A stretch of DNA of 64,000 nt, from positions 9,553,001 to 9,617,000 of the forward strand of contig JANTQA010000070.1 of NCBI GenBank assembly GCA_027625915.1, given 5' to 3'. Under the pieces are notes generated by a model. The model was not told the DNA's origin and did no database searches. It saw nothing but the letters and a program-made list of their open reading frames with translations. The position numbers were made by a program, and so were the translations under genes. The DNA comes from Anaeramoeba flamelloides. Its lineage: Eukaryota > Metamonada > Anaeramoebidae. Positions 9,868-23,863 of this stretch are shown here, piece by piece. Within the stretch, counting starts at the first letter, position 1; every line of letters begins with the position of its first letter.

Positions 9868-12800
9868 ACCACTTTCAGAGGTTGATATTAATACCTCTCA
9901 GAAATAAGAAAAAAAAAAAAATTGATTCCTTTTTCATTATTTTTCTTCTTTCACCTCTTCCTCTGCTTATTTTTCAATTTACAGGCTTTTGTGTTTAGAA
10001 TCATTACCACGAAACAAATATCATCTGAGGATCTATTCGAATTGGGAAAAATTACAAGATGAAAAAGCGAGCCGCATTCCTGTTGAGGTTGACACACCAA
10101 AAAAAGAACAAACAAAATCTGAACAATTTCGAGTCTTTACTTTACCAACAAAACTGACTTCAAATATCCTTGGTGTGTGTTTTAAAACTGGAAAATTTGC
10201 CGTTATTGATCATTCTGATTTGCATATTTATCAACTATTTTCGTCAAGTGTCATTCCAGTTCATATTTGCACAATAAGGACAGGGTGTTATTTATCGAAA
10301 GTGTCAATTTACAATGATTTTCTTGCCTATTCTTCTCGGGGATTAGTACGTGTAATTAAATTTAACTTTAACCAAGATTCTAATAAAAACAAAAAAGAAA
10401 AAGAAAAAGTAAAAGTAAAAGAAAACGAAACTGAAAATGAGATTGAAAACGGATCGGAATTAAACAACAATTTGAAAAATCAAAAAGATGAAAAAGAAAA
10501 AGAAAAAGATGAACAAAGCATTTCGACATTTTATCCAGAAAAGAGTGAAAATTTTTTAAATATTAAATTAAACTCTTCACAGGAATTGACAATCAAAACA
10601 TTGCCTAACTCGTGGCTAGGCTTTGAAAATTATGGATACAAGGAATATAACGAGAAAAAAAAAGAGCACCAAATATTAGGAATCTTTAAGGACACCTACC
10701 ATTCGCTGATTGTTAATAAAACAGCAATACCCATGGTACCAACGCCAACATCGCTATCTGTTTATTTGCAGAAAAGATTTCCTCAAGGAGAGAAAATTGC
10801 TGTCTTAAGAATTCTTCCAGATTTCACTTCAATAAACATTCCAAAATTTCATGAAAAAACAAACAACGATCAAGGAGATACCGGGGAAGAAAAGTTAAGG
10901 TGCTTTGTTGCGTCGTCTAATTCCGGTTGCTTATATTCATTAAATCAGCCAAAATTAATTACTACTTATCTTTTCCCCGTCCCAGTTACGCAAGTTACCT
11001 TTAGCCATGGCTACTATATGCATGCTCTTTGTGGGAATTCTGTAACGACCTTTTCCCTACCGCCATCTGATTTTTCAGAAAATTCTGAAGAAAAGATGGA
11101 AAGTACTGTTCTTGGCACAAAAACATTTATTGGGGTTAAAAGTATTACTAACGTCTCAAATCATTTATTATTACTAACAAAATTCTATCCAAGTTCCGAA
11201 ATGATCTTACCTCAAAGTTTTAATTCTCCAAAAATGTTAAAAAAAAAAAAAAAATCATCATCATCGAATGTGAATGAGAAAAATAATAAAAAAAAATCAA
11301 TAGCAAAACAGGAAGAGTGCACTGGTTGGAATATTTATGCGCTCCGCATAACCTCACCAATTAATGTCTTTAATGAAATAAAAGACTATTCTTTCCAATT
11401 CCAACAACAGTCACCAAAAGAATGTTGTATGTGGTTAACTGAATGTCACTTTTTATTAACTTCTTATTTAGAATTAAATAATGAGCATTTATTAAAAAAC
11501 GACGATAAAATTGATAACAATTATAAAAACGAAGACGATTACGAAAATGAAAAAACAAAAATGAAAAAAATACTTTGTCAAATATCAAATACATTAGCTG
11601 AAATGTATTTAGAAAGGAATTCTTATGAAATAGCATTAAACTTTTTTGCGAGATCAAATAAGCCAATCCGTGAAACCTATGAATATTGTAAAGAAAGACA
11701 GGTACCAGAACGATTATGGATCCAATATTTTAGTTTGGTACTATTTGGAAAAAATATTAATCAAGAAATTATCAATGAAGACGAAAAATTTTCCAATCAA
11801 ATTTTTAAACTTTATTTTGATTATTGCCCTTCTCAATTACCACGTTTAGTTCTGGAAAGTTCATTAAAAATGTATAATCAATTATATGCAATTGAGTTAT
11901 TGGAAAAGTCTTTAAACAAACTTGAATCACCAAAAAATAAAAATGATAATTTGCTTGACCAAGCATTACTTTGCTTAGACAATGGTAAAATCCAAGAAAC
12001 CATTGATTTATTTTTTAAAATCGAACCTTCACATTTGGTTAATTTTTTAGTTAAAAATCCCACTTTATTATATCCAGATAAAAAATCTTTGTTTTTCCCA
12101 AAGCAATCAATTCAGAATAAAACAAAATTTTTAAATGAGGAGGGGGATGAGAAAGAAAAAGAGAATAATAATAAAAAATTAGAAATTCAAATCAAAAATA
12201 ATGAAAATAATGAAATTGAAGAAACTATTACATTTCCACCAATAGGTAAATTATTGCATTCTGTGTTACCTGGGTTATTAATTCAAATTTTTATCGAAAT
12301 GTTTCCATTAATTCCAATAAATATTGCTACTGAATTGTTAAAAGAAGAATATTTGGATGAAAATTGGAACAAAAATATTGAAAAGGTGGAACAAACAATT
12401 TTAGTAGAAAAATATTTGGAAGAAATATTTTTGAAATTTATCAATTCAAACAAAGATATTTTAAAGAAAAAAATTCAAAATCAAAAAGATGAAAATGATA
12501 ATATAAATAAAAATAAAATCGAAAATGAAAATGAAAATGAAAATGAAAATGAAAATGAAAATGAAAATGAAAATGGAAATGGATTTTTAAAAGAAATTTT
12601 ATTAAATTTAATTTCAATATATTTAGAAAATATAGTTCAATTATTAAAATTAAAAGAAATCCCAAAATTAATAAATTATAAAACTAAAGAAATTAAAAAA
12701 GAAATCGATAGATTTGGGAAAAGAAAAAATTGGTTAAAAAAAATCTTCCCAATCCAAGAATTTAACCAGTTAAATATATATATCTTAAAAATCGAGAGAA

Positions 12801-13282
12801 TTCTTTGTTCAAACAAAATGACCAAACCAATTGCCTTATCAATTTTACAATTATTAGAAAAAAATACAAAATTGGAATTTGAAGGGAAAAACATTTTAAT
12901 ATTACTATGCTTAACAAGATCAAAACAATTAAATAAATTATTAATTTTCTTAATCAATAATTGGATAGGTTCATTATCCGATTTAGTTATTTATTTGCTT
13001 TCTGAAAAATGGCTAAAGCCAAAGCCAATAATGGATCTGTTAGAAAAATTATTAACAGAAAATAATTTTGAAGAAAATAAATCAAGAATATTAACAAACA
13101 ATTATTATAAAATTTTAAATAAACTGGTAACTTTCCAAAATACAGAAGATTTTTTACAATTACTCCCAAATAAGGGTAGACTTTCTGTGTTTTTGCCCCT
13201 TTACGAAAGAACTTTATTAAGACAATGCTCACAGGATTTGCTAGATTCTTTAATAAATATAGATACAAATATTAATAATTAA
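9568..13282 (+). CDS. HPS3: HPS3-like BLOC-2 subunit
   Basis: HPS3 is part of BLOC-2, which directs cargo from endosomes to lysosome-related organelles. Exons are 9568-9770 and 9985-13282; the 214-nt intron splits a CAG codon and contains a run of about 33 A. The protein is 1166 aa, against about 1000 in animals, the excess being low-complexity inserts. Family signatures I recognise: an N-terminal propeller strand with LRIYSNWEKL (animal LRAYVNWRNK); the pair LLLTKFYPSSE and GWNIYALRITSPINVF (animal ILLTKAEPEA and GWNLYIVNTISPVQLY); and a C-terminal LLPNKGRLSVFLPLYERT (animal VLPEDGTATFFLPYL). Lys/Glu/Asn-rich inserts lie near residues 200-250, and an (EN)n run near 925-950 is encoded by a gaaaat hexanucleotide repeat at about 12521-12577. 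The chosen ATG opens directly into the conserved N-terminus. Confidence 0.88.
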
Positions 13283-14552
13283 AAATTTTGAAATATTTTA
13301 GTAGTTCATCACTCAAGTAATTATTGAGATTAAATAAAATTTAATATCAAATAATATTTTTATTTTTTATTTTTAACTTTATTTTGTTATTATATTGTTG
13401 ATTCTACAATGACGAAAATGTCTGCCAAAAAATTGTGTGTTTTTGAGGAAGAAAGTACACTTTTACCAGTTATAAGTTTCATGATTTCTGAGAATCTCAT
13501 TTAAACCGTTTTTTTAATTATATAAACAAATATTTTAGTAAATAGGAGAGTGGGATATATCCTAGTATAATGTATTTACATATAAATTAAAAAATGGAAT
13601 TCAAAATAATTTAAAATTTGAAAAAAGAAAAAAAATCTTTTATTTTTTTGATCTTATGTTTGATATTTTATACAAATACTTTCTTAATTTGCTTTTATTT
13701 TTAATTATTCAAGGGAAAACTTTTATTTAAAAAATTTGAGAAACAAATTATTTTCAACTTCAAAAGAATTTTAGAAAATGAACTTATATTCCAATTATTA
13801 TTATTATTACCAAGAGAAGGGATTAATTAAAGAAAATCTTATCAAAATAAAAAAAGAGAAGAAGAAATATCATTAAAATATTAATATAAAAAATAAAAAG
13901 ATCATTTGCATTACAAAATTAATTTATATCCCTATTTTTATATAATTCATCTAATTTAGTTTTGATTAAAGGAAATATAATATTTTCTGAAATTCTTCTT
14001 CTTCAGAAATAAATATTTATTGGACAAATTTGTTTGATTTGAAAGTTTGTTATTTTCCAAAATTTTCTAAAAACGTAAATAAAAGATAAATTTTGACTTG
14101 AAAATTTTTAACAGTTTTTTTTCCTTTGGAAATGAACCCATTTTTTTTTTTTTTTTTGATTACGAGAATTCAGTCCTTTACTTTATCTTTGAAACAGTTT
14201 TTTTTTTGTTTTGACTTAATTGATAAAAAAAAAGATAGAAGAATTTTGAAAACTATTTTAAAAAAAAATTGTTTTGTTATATAATATTAAATAGTAATGG
14301 AAATGTGAAATTCAAGGTATTAACTTATTTGTTTCTCATCCTAATTAAGAAGAGAAGAAATATAAAAAATTCTAAAATTTACCTATGGTTGCATTATTTT
14401 TTTTTTAATTTTTGAATGATTTAAAAAGTTATCAGGAAAGGTGATCTTTCTTATTTGATCTTCAAAAAGTAAAGATCTGTTTAAAATAGATGTCTCCTTA
14501 TGTATTTTTTTAGTTATTTGTAATCTTTTATCAATTCTAAGTTTTTTGAATA

Positions 14553-14751
14553 CAGTCAGTTTCACTTTTAAGGCACAAACTTTCAACGAAATTTAAGGCA
14601 CAAAAAAAATCTCAAATTAAAGCACATTTTTTGGAAATTGTTTTTTTTACAATTTATTTTACTAGAATTTGAATTTTGTGCCTTAATTTGAGATTTTTTT
14701 TTGTGCCTTAAATTTCGTAGAAAGTTTGTGTCTTAAAAGTGAAACTGACTG
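14553..14751. mobile_element. CAGTCAG MITE, copy 1 (199 bp)
   Basis: Inverted ends of about 75 nt begin cagtcagtttcacttttaag and finish with the reverse complement, ...aaagtgaaactgactg. The element is flanked by TA on both sides (14551-14552 and 14752-14753), the target duplication of Tc1/mariner-type transposition. A second copy lies at 30264-30459 and a half-remnant at 62241-62285. It carries no frame. Confidence 0.88.
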
Positions 14752-15044
14752 TACGTTTTCAGATTCAAAACACAATTTAATAAAAAAGAAATTTAACTAT
14801 CCAAAAATATTTCACAATAATTAAAAATCAAAATTATTTATTTAAAACATAAAAATATTTAAGTTATCTATAAAGTTCAACAATTCTAAAATTCAGATCG
14901 TTTACTAACTGTCTTATTAGATATTACTATTTAATCAATAAAAATTCAAACAAATTTTGTCCTTTATATGTAAAATATGAACAAAAGGAAATTATAGAAA
15001 ATACAATCTTTTTTTAATTGTAGTTCCTTCATATGAAAAAGATA

Positions 15045-15960
15045 GATTAATTTCTAAAAAAATTCAAAATATTAAATCTTTCTAAAATAATTTCAAATCG
15101 AGACAGTTTTAATCTATTTTCATTGATTAATAATCGTGAAATCTATGATTTCACGCTTAAATTTCTGAAAGGCAATTTAAGTCTAAGGGCAATTTAGAGT
15201 GTAATATACACTTCTTCAATACTAATTAAAAAAAAAAAAAGAAATTTCAATCAAGAAAAATAAATAAAAAATAAATGGAAAAGTTAAAGATTTTATGTGA
15301 ATTACTTTAGTTCTTTTTACAAATAGAGTAGTGAATAGTTTCTTAATTTTTAAGTTGTAATATCTTATGTTACTTAGCAGTCTTTTTTTTTTCTGGAAGA
15401 TTCCAACGAATATTTTTGTTCTAAATAATAAAAGGTAATACTTTCCTCTATTTAATTAGTTTTTCCTTCTTATATTTGCTTTGGATGCAATATTCTTAAG
15501 ATATTATAATAATAATATTTTTTAAGTTTCTAGGTAAAAGAAAAAAATATATCTTTTTTGATGAAATAAAATTTCAAATCTTAGTTCTTGTATTAATATT
15601 TTTTTAAAAAAAAATCATAGGGAAGAAATCAGAGTATAATTATAATTTGTTCATTTTGTAAAAAATTACATATTTTTCACAAATAACTGGTAATTTAAAT
15701 TATTTATATATCGAGTTTTTGGAAGGAAATATATGATTTTTTTCTTGGTTTTTTAAAACTATTATTTTTAACTTTTTAAAATCAAATCATAAATTATATT
15801 ATTTAATAAATTACCTAGTTTTACAAATGATTTTGAAAGTTCTAAATTAATTTTTCATAAAAAAACAATTTTCAGCTATATTTTTTTAAAATCAGGTAAA
15901 CCAGAAAATATAAAATCAAAAAAAATCAAAAATTACATTTTTTTCAAAGTTATGATGATT
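15045..15960 (+). repeat. Diverged dispersed repeat (pairs with 31380-32060)
   Basis: The stretch around 15120-15240 (cattgattaataatcgtg, then gagtgtaatatacacttctt) aligns with 31460-31575 (cattggttaataattgtgg, then gagtataatttttacacttc). Weaker similarity continues to about 15960 and 32060. Both copies are on the plus strand, downstream of a CAGTCAG MITE copy. Boundaries are uncertain. Confidence 0.5.
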
Positions 15961-17315
15961 ATTTGATCTTAGTTTATTTAAATAAGATTTAAAATATAAT
16001 TGAAATTTGAATTTTTATTGATTTATCAAGTAATGAAGGTTTTATTTATTTAATTCTAATTTATTGAATACGATTATTTTTCAATCTTTTTACCAAATTT
16101 TTTCTCATAATTTTTTTTTTTGGAGTAATGTTTGTATTCGTGTTTTAGATCAAAATTCAAATTAAACTTTGATTTCCTACACAAATATATAAAATATATT
16201 TTTCTCTCCTTAATATTTAGATAAATTAGGGAATAAAAAAATAAATGTTTCTTATTAATTCCTTAGTTTATTGTTTTATTTTCATCATAAAATTAACTAA
16301 ATATTTTATCATAAATAAAAATAAAACCATCAAAAATATTTCTCAAAAATTTTTACTCACTTTATAATGATAATTGAAGTGTGTTTTTGTGATGTTTTAT
16401 TCATATTCTTTCCAAAAAATTTTGAATTTTTAAATCAAAATCATTTTTTTTAATTTTGAAATTTCTGTTTTGTTTTTCCTTTTCTCTTAATCTTTTGTAG
16501 AATTTTTCTTTTTCTTTAAATTTTCTTATTTTATTTTACTTTATTTATTTTTTTTTTTTAATAATTTTTTTTTTAAAAGTTCAAGTTGAACCAAGACAAA
16601 TAATCACAAAGAAAATTGAGATTATGAAATTTCTATTAAAATTAATTTACTTTTGTATTGAAAAAAGTGAAACAAGATAAAAAGTGAAACACATTTTTGT
16701 ATTGGGAAGATTAAGAAAGAACAGAAAAGTAAAATCAATTAAAAGAAAAAACACATTATGTTTAAATAATAATCTATATAATTATTTTCGATAAAACCAA
16801 AAAAACAATAATTTAAATCTACTTTGATTATCAAATATAAGGAGTTATTTTAGAGTTCACAAAAATAGTGAATTTTTTGGACAAATTTTTAATATTAGAC
16901 CAATCAAAGATTTAAATAAGCTAAAAAATAGTAATAACAATACTGTTATTGTATTGAATACTTCATTTTGTGCTTATTTATTTATTTATTCTTTTATTAA
17001 TTGACCTTACTTTGAATTTTCAGGTTTTATTTATGTTCACAATTAAAAACCATATTTATTTTTTTTGTATATTTCAGTTTTTTTTCAACAACAGTTAATT
17101 ATTTACCAAAAATCTTTATTCAAACTTATTTTCATAGAAAGTTAAGTAATAAAAAATCTCTAATGCCCATTTCAAAAATTGTAACTCAATTTTTTTAGTT
17201 TTTGGTTTAATTTTTTTTTAATATATAATATATCAAGTTTTTATAGATTTAGAATGATTTAAAAGTGAATTGTTAATAAGATTTAATTATTAGTTATTCC
17301 TGAATAATAAAAGTT

Positions 17316-17322
<7 letters not shown>

Positions 17323-17356
<34 letters not shown>

Positions 17357-17372
17357 ATATCTATATATATAT
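17323..17372. repeat. TA microsatellite
   Basis: An almost uninterrupted run of TA dinucleotides with two tatc variants, in the downstream region of UBA1. Confidence 0.9.
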
Positions 17373-17909
17373 TTCAAATTATTATTTCAGATGATTCATA
17401 ATTTTTCAAATGGTGTTTATTTCGATTTAAAGTGCTATGAATAATAAAAAAATTTCTGAATTAAAAAATTCAAAAAAAAATATAAATCCTTAAGAAAAAA
17501 ATGAGAAAATGAATAATTAATTAATGTTTTCCAATATCAAAAAAAAAAATACAATTATAAATACTTGATCTTTGAATTATTTTCAACTGTTTATTAAAAT
17601 TAAAATCGAGATTAAAGATAAATAACAAAATAAATTTATAAACTAATCAATATTTTTTTAATTTTTTTATTTTAAACTCTTTTTGAGAATATTTAGGTTT
17701 TTTGGTATAACTAGGTGACACATAAATAAAAATTTATTATTGATCAAAAAAAGAAATACCAAACCAAGCCAAATGAAGAATAATAATCATTGGAATATGA
17801 TAAATTCTAAAAAGAAAGATATTCAAATTAAAAAAAATTAAAATAAACTCACCAGATCATATTTATTTAAAATAAAAAAAAAAACATAAAGAATTAATAT
17901 AATAATTAA

Positions 17910-20900
17910 TTATTTTTTTTTAGTTTTACTTTTTTTTTTTTTGTTCGATTTTTTAACTGATAAATAAAATCTAATTATTGGTGTTTCTACTAGTTTTTTT
18001 TTGGAATCTTCAAATATTACAACAAGATCAATAAATTTTTGGTTTCTTCGATGCTTGATTAAAGATATAATTTTTTTATTTAACATTTCTTTGGAATTGT
18101 TTTTATTGGTCATTTCATCATAGCAGAAGACTCCACGATGAATAATACTTACAACATTTAGGCCAATTTTTTTTTTCCAGAATTGTTTAAATCTGTTAAT
18201 TGTCAAGTTAGGATGCCAAACTTCAAGTTTATCCCATTTTGAGTAAGTTAATACACCCATTTGGTTTAAATTGACTTTATTTGTTTTCACTGTGCCGGGG
18301 TTAACAAAGGTAATAATCGGTAAGGCTAAATTCAAAAACGCACATTTAAAATCATCTAATGAGAGTATTGATTTTTTTTTCAATAATTTCTCCAAAACCT
18401 TTTTAGGGTGTTTACCTCTTAAAGCGGAGCTTGTGGCAAGTTTTATTAATTCTATTGTTATTAAACCAGAAACAACTGAAGTTGTCGTGGCGACTGCCGG
18501 TATTATTTTCCCAGCTATTTTTTTTGTTTTTAATCTATCCACTGGCTTTATACCATAGTTTCTAGCTCTTAATAACGAGCATGCGTGTATAAAATCGATA
18601 TGGTGATTGGAGTCATCATCCTTTTCAAATTCTTGTGCGGTTATTTTAATTTCTTTTTCTTTGTTTTCTCCGATGAGTAATACCAATTTCTCGGAGAGGC
18701 TCTTTAATTCTTCTAAGGTGATATTATTTTCCTTTTGTTGAACAGGCTTTTCAGTTTCCTTTTCGTCTGTCACTATCTTTTTTGATTTGGCTTTCTTTGA
18801 AAGCACAAATTCTGGAACTATTAAATTTTCCAAGCATTTCTTCATATACTGTTTATTTAAATCCTTTTCATTTGGAGCACTCACACCCCAAATATTGGCA
18901 AATATTAAGGCAGCATTTAAGACGAAAGAATAATGTACGTCATCATTGACATCGAATTCGAGTATCTTTGGAGGTCTCTTTTTCGGTGGATTCCAAAAGT
19001 TAAAACCTTCTTCATCCTTATGGTCATGAGGGAAAAAAAATAGTAATAATTGGATTTTGTGAACAAACCATTGTTCAAAAATTACTCTTCCAAAATGGAT
19101 ACACGTTTCAAAATGCTTTGGATAATTATTTAAAATTTTATTTGCCTGTTTGACGCCTAAAAATTGATTTATTTTGTTATTTTCCTTGCCAACTTTTAAA
19201 TAACCTTGGATGGAATCGAATTGTGAGATTAATGTTTCGATCGCCTTTATTTTCATCGTAAATAAGGTTTCAAATTTATCTCGGCTCCATTCAATACAAT
19301 GCTCAATCAAATTCGGAAATGATTTCAAAGTGCAAAAGGGCACAGATTCTTCTGGTGGATCGCGGTAATCTCCATAGGTTTGTGTTAAATATGGGATTTG
19401 GACTTGAGTGTGCCCCTTTGTTCCCAATGTGCCACTATCTAATAAGGGTATATTACAATTAATCGAACGGTTATCCATATATAATCTTGTCGGGATGTTA
19501 TCCAAGGCATTTACTAGGCAATCAAACGAAGAAATGAAATTATTATCATAAATATTCTCTGTTTCTGTCCCGATTTTATCCATTCTAGATTGCACCCTAA
19601 TTTCTGGATTCATTTTTAAGATGGCTTTTTTTGCCTTTTTAGATTTTGATTTTTGAATATGCTTTGATCGAAACAAAAATTGTCGATTTAAATTCGATTT
19701 TTCAATCAAATCCATATCTGTAACTATAATTCCTGAACCATTTTTGCCATCCCATTCTTTTTTTTCGACAATTTCTTCTTGAATTTCTTCTTGTCCTTTT
19801 TCTTTTTCTTTTTCTTGTTCTTGTTCTTGTTCTTTTTCCTTTTTCTTGTTAGGAATATCTTTTCTACCAATTCCTAATAAAGCAAAATTTTTTAATAATT
19901 CACATCCAATTGCACCGGCACCGATCATAAATAATCGAAGCGTAGATAATTTGTCAACTACAGAACGTCCCAAGGCAATCTCTAAAGCTTCATATCTGGT
20001 TTTGTTTTTAATCTTTTCACACCTTTTATATCTTTTTTCAATTAGATCATTTGAAATTTTTTTTGGATATAACTCTCTACAATCAAATTGTAACCATTGA
20101 TTTAAAGGTGTATATTTGGCAGTAACTGCTTTGACACATTCTTGGGCAACAAACCCCCCCATCACTGAAGCGATCGGAGAGATTTTACCTTTAGCAGTGA
20201 AACTCATTTTTTGAATTAAGTCAAAATCTATTTTGGATTCAATATAAGAGCCTGTCTCGATGGCTTCTTCATTGATTTTCTTTGCCATTTCAAGGACCTT
20301 ATTAGTATCCTCAATTGACCATCCGTTTGGATACCTTCCGAATTCAGTTCGATATTTGTCGATTGAACGGAATGCTAAATGAAGTTGTTTGGAATCCATT
20401 TTAGCAAAATCACAAAGTTGGAAAACTGGTTCGAGAATGGACTCCTCCAGTGATTTGAATTTCATAACCTTTCCTTGCTTTTGTGGTGTAATTATCCCGC
20501 CTCCTAAATACTCAGAATACTCCAAAGTTGATGGGATGGAAAAGCGTAAAAGATCTACTTTCTTAACAATGAATGCCTGATTGTCGTCATTTAATTGTTC
20601 CATACCCATTACCTCTCGGAATTTGATTTTGTCGCCTGTTGACAAGTTATGGCTTTTGTCACAGGTAATAACACCTGGTGATTCTCGAGTAATGTGTGTA
20701 ACCAAAATCTCTTTTAATTCTTCGCCAGTCGGGTCTTGGATATAAAACTCCTCTCCAAAATCACAAAAACACCAACTGAATAAACCGTATGAGCCTGTGT
20801 AAATGGATTTAATGTTATTGTTCCGGCAATATTTATTTATTTTTACTGACTCACCAATCAAGGTGTCAACACAAATTATTATCGAGTACTGCTTCTTTGT

Positions 20901-21425
20901 TTCTTCAGACAGATCTTTGAATTCTTTCGTTAATGATTTAACATCCACATAAGGATTTAATTCTTGTAATTTTTGTGCACTCACAATTGCTAAATTTTCA
21001 CCCACGTCTTTTTCTGAGACAAAGAAATGTGTCGTTTGATCAAATAATGTTGCTTTGGTGGTTGATTGAACAGTTAGTGATTTAACGCCGGCAAGAACCA
21101 AGTTTTTTGCTGTTGAATTGAAATAATTTTGGTTAGACAGATTTTAGGATTGAACGAAGAAAAAAAGATCAAAAAGAAATAAATGTTTTTTGTTTTTTGT
21201 TTTTTGTTTTTTGTTTTTGTATTTTATTTACGAAAAAAAGAAGTAAGAAAAAAAATTTTAATGAAAAAGAGAAAAAAAATTCAAACCTATTTCTACCGCC
21301 AAACCATTAGCATTAAGAATTAAAACTTTCGATTTGCTTAATTTAAGCATTGTTTCAGCACCAAATGTAAGTAATTGCCTTGAATAAAGTGATTCATCAA
21401 TAGTTGTACTAGTTTTCTCTGTCAT
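17910..21425 (-). CDS. UBA1: Ubiquitin-activating enzyme E1
   Basis: UBA1 adenylates ubiquitin and passes it to E2 enzymes, the entry step of ubiquitination. Exon 1 (21287-21425) starts at an ATG and carries [13 protein letters not shown] and the first nucleotide-binding stretch, [10 protein letters not shown] 177-nt intron splits an Ala codon; exon 2 is 17910-21109. Product: 1112 aa (animal enzyme about 1058). The active adenylation domain shows [14 protein letters not shown] near 443 and [18 protein letters not shown] near 510; the catalytic cysteine is in [10 protein letters not shown], about residue 639; [11 protein letters not shown] and the C-terminal ubiquitin-fold domain ([11 protein letters not shown]) follow. 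An unusual Lys/Glu/Gln-rich insert of about 40 residues sits between GAGAIGCE and TDMDLIEK. The last 15 residues are almost all Lys/Ser. The catalytic motifs look intact. Confidence 0.95.
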
Positions 21426-23863
21426 TTATTTGTTAATTTGAGAAAATGAAAAAAAAATGAATTTCGAGAGAGTTATCTGAATATTAACAAACAAATTTAT
21501 TAGAGCCATTACAGTTTATAGCCAATGTATAACCCTCAACGAATATCAAAGTGAACGTATTGTCATATATAGAGAAAGTAATATCCACATATTATGCTAT
21601 TTGAGAACTGAAATTCAAAGTAGTTAATAGAATATACGATTTATGGGCTGACAAATTGCAGCAAAGTCAAAAATATAGCCAACTTCTCACTATTTCAACA
21701 AAAATTACCATTATAACAATTTAAAATATTATTATTTAAATAAATTGGATGGAAATAGTGGGTTATAAAACAGATATTTTGTAAAATAATTCGGAGTAAA
21801 TATATTTAAAAAATCAATTTTCAATTTACAGTACAACTAAAATTATTAATTTTTTGTTATATAAATTTTTTTATTTTATCTTGCAATAGGATATTGGGTA
21901 ATTAAATAAAATTTATCAAAATAAAACAAGAGAAGAAAAATCTTCAGAAATAATTTTATAAAATAACAATTATATCATTTCGAGAATCAAATCAAAAATA
22001 TACCCTTATTGCTTGGATTATCTATGATTTGGAAGAAAAGGTAAAAATCAAATATTTTCTACATTTTTTTGTGAATTCTAGAAAACTGCCATTATCTTTT
22101 TTTTAAATAAAAAAATTTTTTAAAATTTGTTAGTTTCTTTTGATTTTTGTTTTGTTTAGAAATTTGAGAGACTTTCTTGAGTTTTCTATCTATTCCTAAT
22201 ATTAATATCTTTTCCAAGCAAAATAAAAAACATTTAAAAGGACTTAAATTATTATAAGTTACTCCTCCACACTTCCACAAAATTCACAGCAATAATAAAA
22301 ACGCAATAAAAAGATTATCAAATATATAAAAATTGTAAAATTTGGGATCAATAATTAATATTAAATTAATTAGAAGTTTTTTTTTTTTAATAAAAAAAAA
22401 ATAGAGTAAAATATTTGGTTTTACTTGATTCTTTTGAATTAAAAAAATTATATGCATACTGCCTTTTAGAGGGTGGAGCACAAAGTAACTGACTAAAAAT
22501 ATTGCTATTTCTTGTATTTTAAATTTTATTTTTTTATTATTGTTTTTCTTGATTTCTTGAGTTTTCTAATTCTACAATTTTGATAAAAAAATCCCAAAAA
22601 GAACAATAAAATACAAAATTTTTATTTATAAGATTAAATATTTTTTGAGAATTTTTTATAAGAATACGTTTTCTAAATATATTTTTATCTCAAATTTTTG
22701 ATAATTTATTTTTTTCATTATATTCTGATAAATTTATATCTTTCTTAATATCAAATTTTTTATTTAATATTTTAATATTAGTGATATTTTTAAAAAAAGA
22801 ATTAATTTGGTTGTAAAAAATTTTTCTCATTAGAATTTTCTCAATTAAATTAAATTTTAAAAAAATCTTATAAAGACGTTAACTAAAAAAAAAAAAATTC
22901 GATTTATTAAACAAACTTATTTATTGAAATTGAATTTGATTTTACACATAAGGATTAAAATATAAATAAACAATAGTAAAAAAGTCTTTTTTATCTCCAA
23001 GTTTAGTGCAATTATACTCAAAATATCTGTAACTCCATAATTTTTTGATGTAATATTATGATAAGATTTTGAAAAATATTACTTATTTTTTTTCTATTGA
23101 AATTTAATTTGGAGTTTTTAATTGATCTTCATTGTCTGAATTCATAAATTCATATTTATAAATTATTGTAGAATACTCAAAAATGCATATGTTATCCACT
23201 AGATCTCATAAAGTTTAATTTTTTTTTTATAATAATATCAAAAATAGTAATAAAAATATTCATATTTTTTAATAGATTCGAAAAATTAGTTTATTTTTAA
23301 TTCAGATATCAAGATTTATAGATTATTTCCATCGGATAAGGAAAATATTTCTGATTTAAAAGTATTTTCTTTTCATTTCCAGGGCATACAAATGAATTAT
23401 TCCAACTAAAAAATATATACAAATAAAAAATCAGAAATAAAAAGTATAATAATTTAAAGTTTGTAGAAAGTGTGTAATCCCAATTTTTTAGAAAGAATTT
23501 GATCAAAACAACAAGGATGGTTTAAAAACATTTTGAATCTCAAAAGGATTTCAATGATCCAAACTCAAATAAGTTTGAAGAATTTTTGAGATTTTGATGT
23601 TGTTTGAGTTAACGAAGAATACTTTAAATATTTCAATTTAAACACATCATAAAATATCTTTCTCCCCGTTTTCAAGTTTTCTTTCCCTTGTAATGAATAG
23701 ATTTAAGGGGTTTTTTTACTTTAAATTTCCTTTTGGTATTTCTCAAATTGTTTTGGAGATGATAGATCTTAAAAAATATTTCCAATGTTTTAATTTATTT
23801 TTATATATAATTCAATTATGGAGATTATGATATGAATTTGAGAAAAAAAATTCATGTTTAATG
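21426..23863. other. Intergenic region between UBA1 and PROPPIN
   Basis: No intact gene. The right half (about 22570-23340) carries decayed coding sequence on the minus strand. The left half has a few unremarkable short frames and no recognised repeat. Confidence 0.5.
22570..23340 (-). pseudogene. Decayed coding remnant, unknown repeated family
   Basis: At 23119-23340 the minus strand aligns at DNA level with the conserved fragment at 58834-59025 (shared ttatccactaga on the plus strand, and attcagatatcaagatt versus attctgatatccagatt), but the frame is broken by several stops. Further along, about 22570-22880, the minus strand reads an Asn/Lys/Ile-rich peptide including DINLSEYNEKNKLSKI with a single stop. 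They may be two parts of one decayed gene. The family is not recognised. Confidence 0.4.

Larger units (their letters stand above)
13283..17909. other. Intergenic region between HPS3 and UBA1
   Basis: The 4.6 kb holds no supported gene. It contains a 199-bp MITE (14553-14751), a diverged repeat (15045-15960) and a TA microsatellite (17323-17372). The rest is AT-rich with short homopolymers; the frame at 14383-14586 runs into the MITE and is not coding-like. Confidence 0.6.

Noticed and set aside
12441-13268. Minus-strand frames opposite HPS3, including a His/Phe dipeptide run
   Set aside because: They are shadows of the HPS3 exon and its gaaaat repeat.
22092-22481. Two short minus-strand frames after UBA1
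   Set aside because: Low-complexity, no start context and no similarity to other regions.
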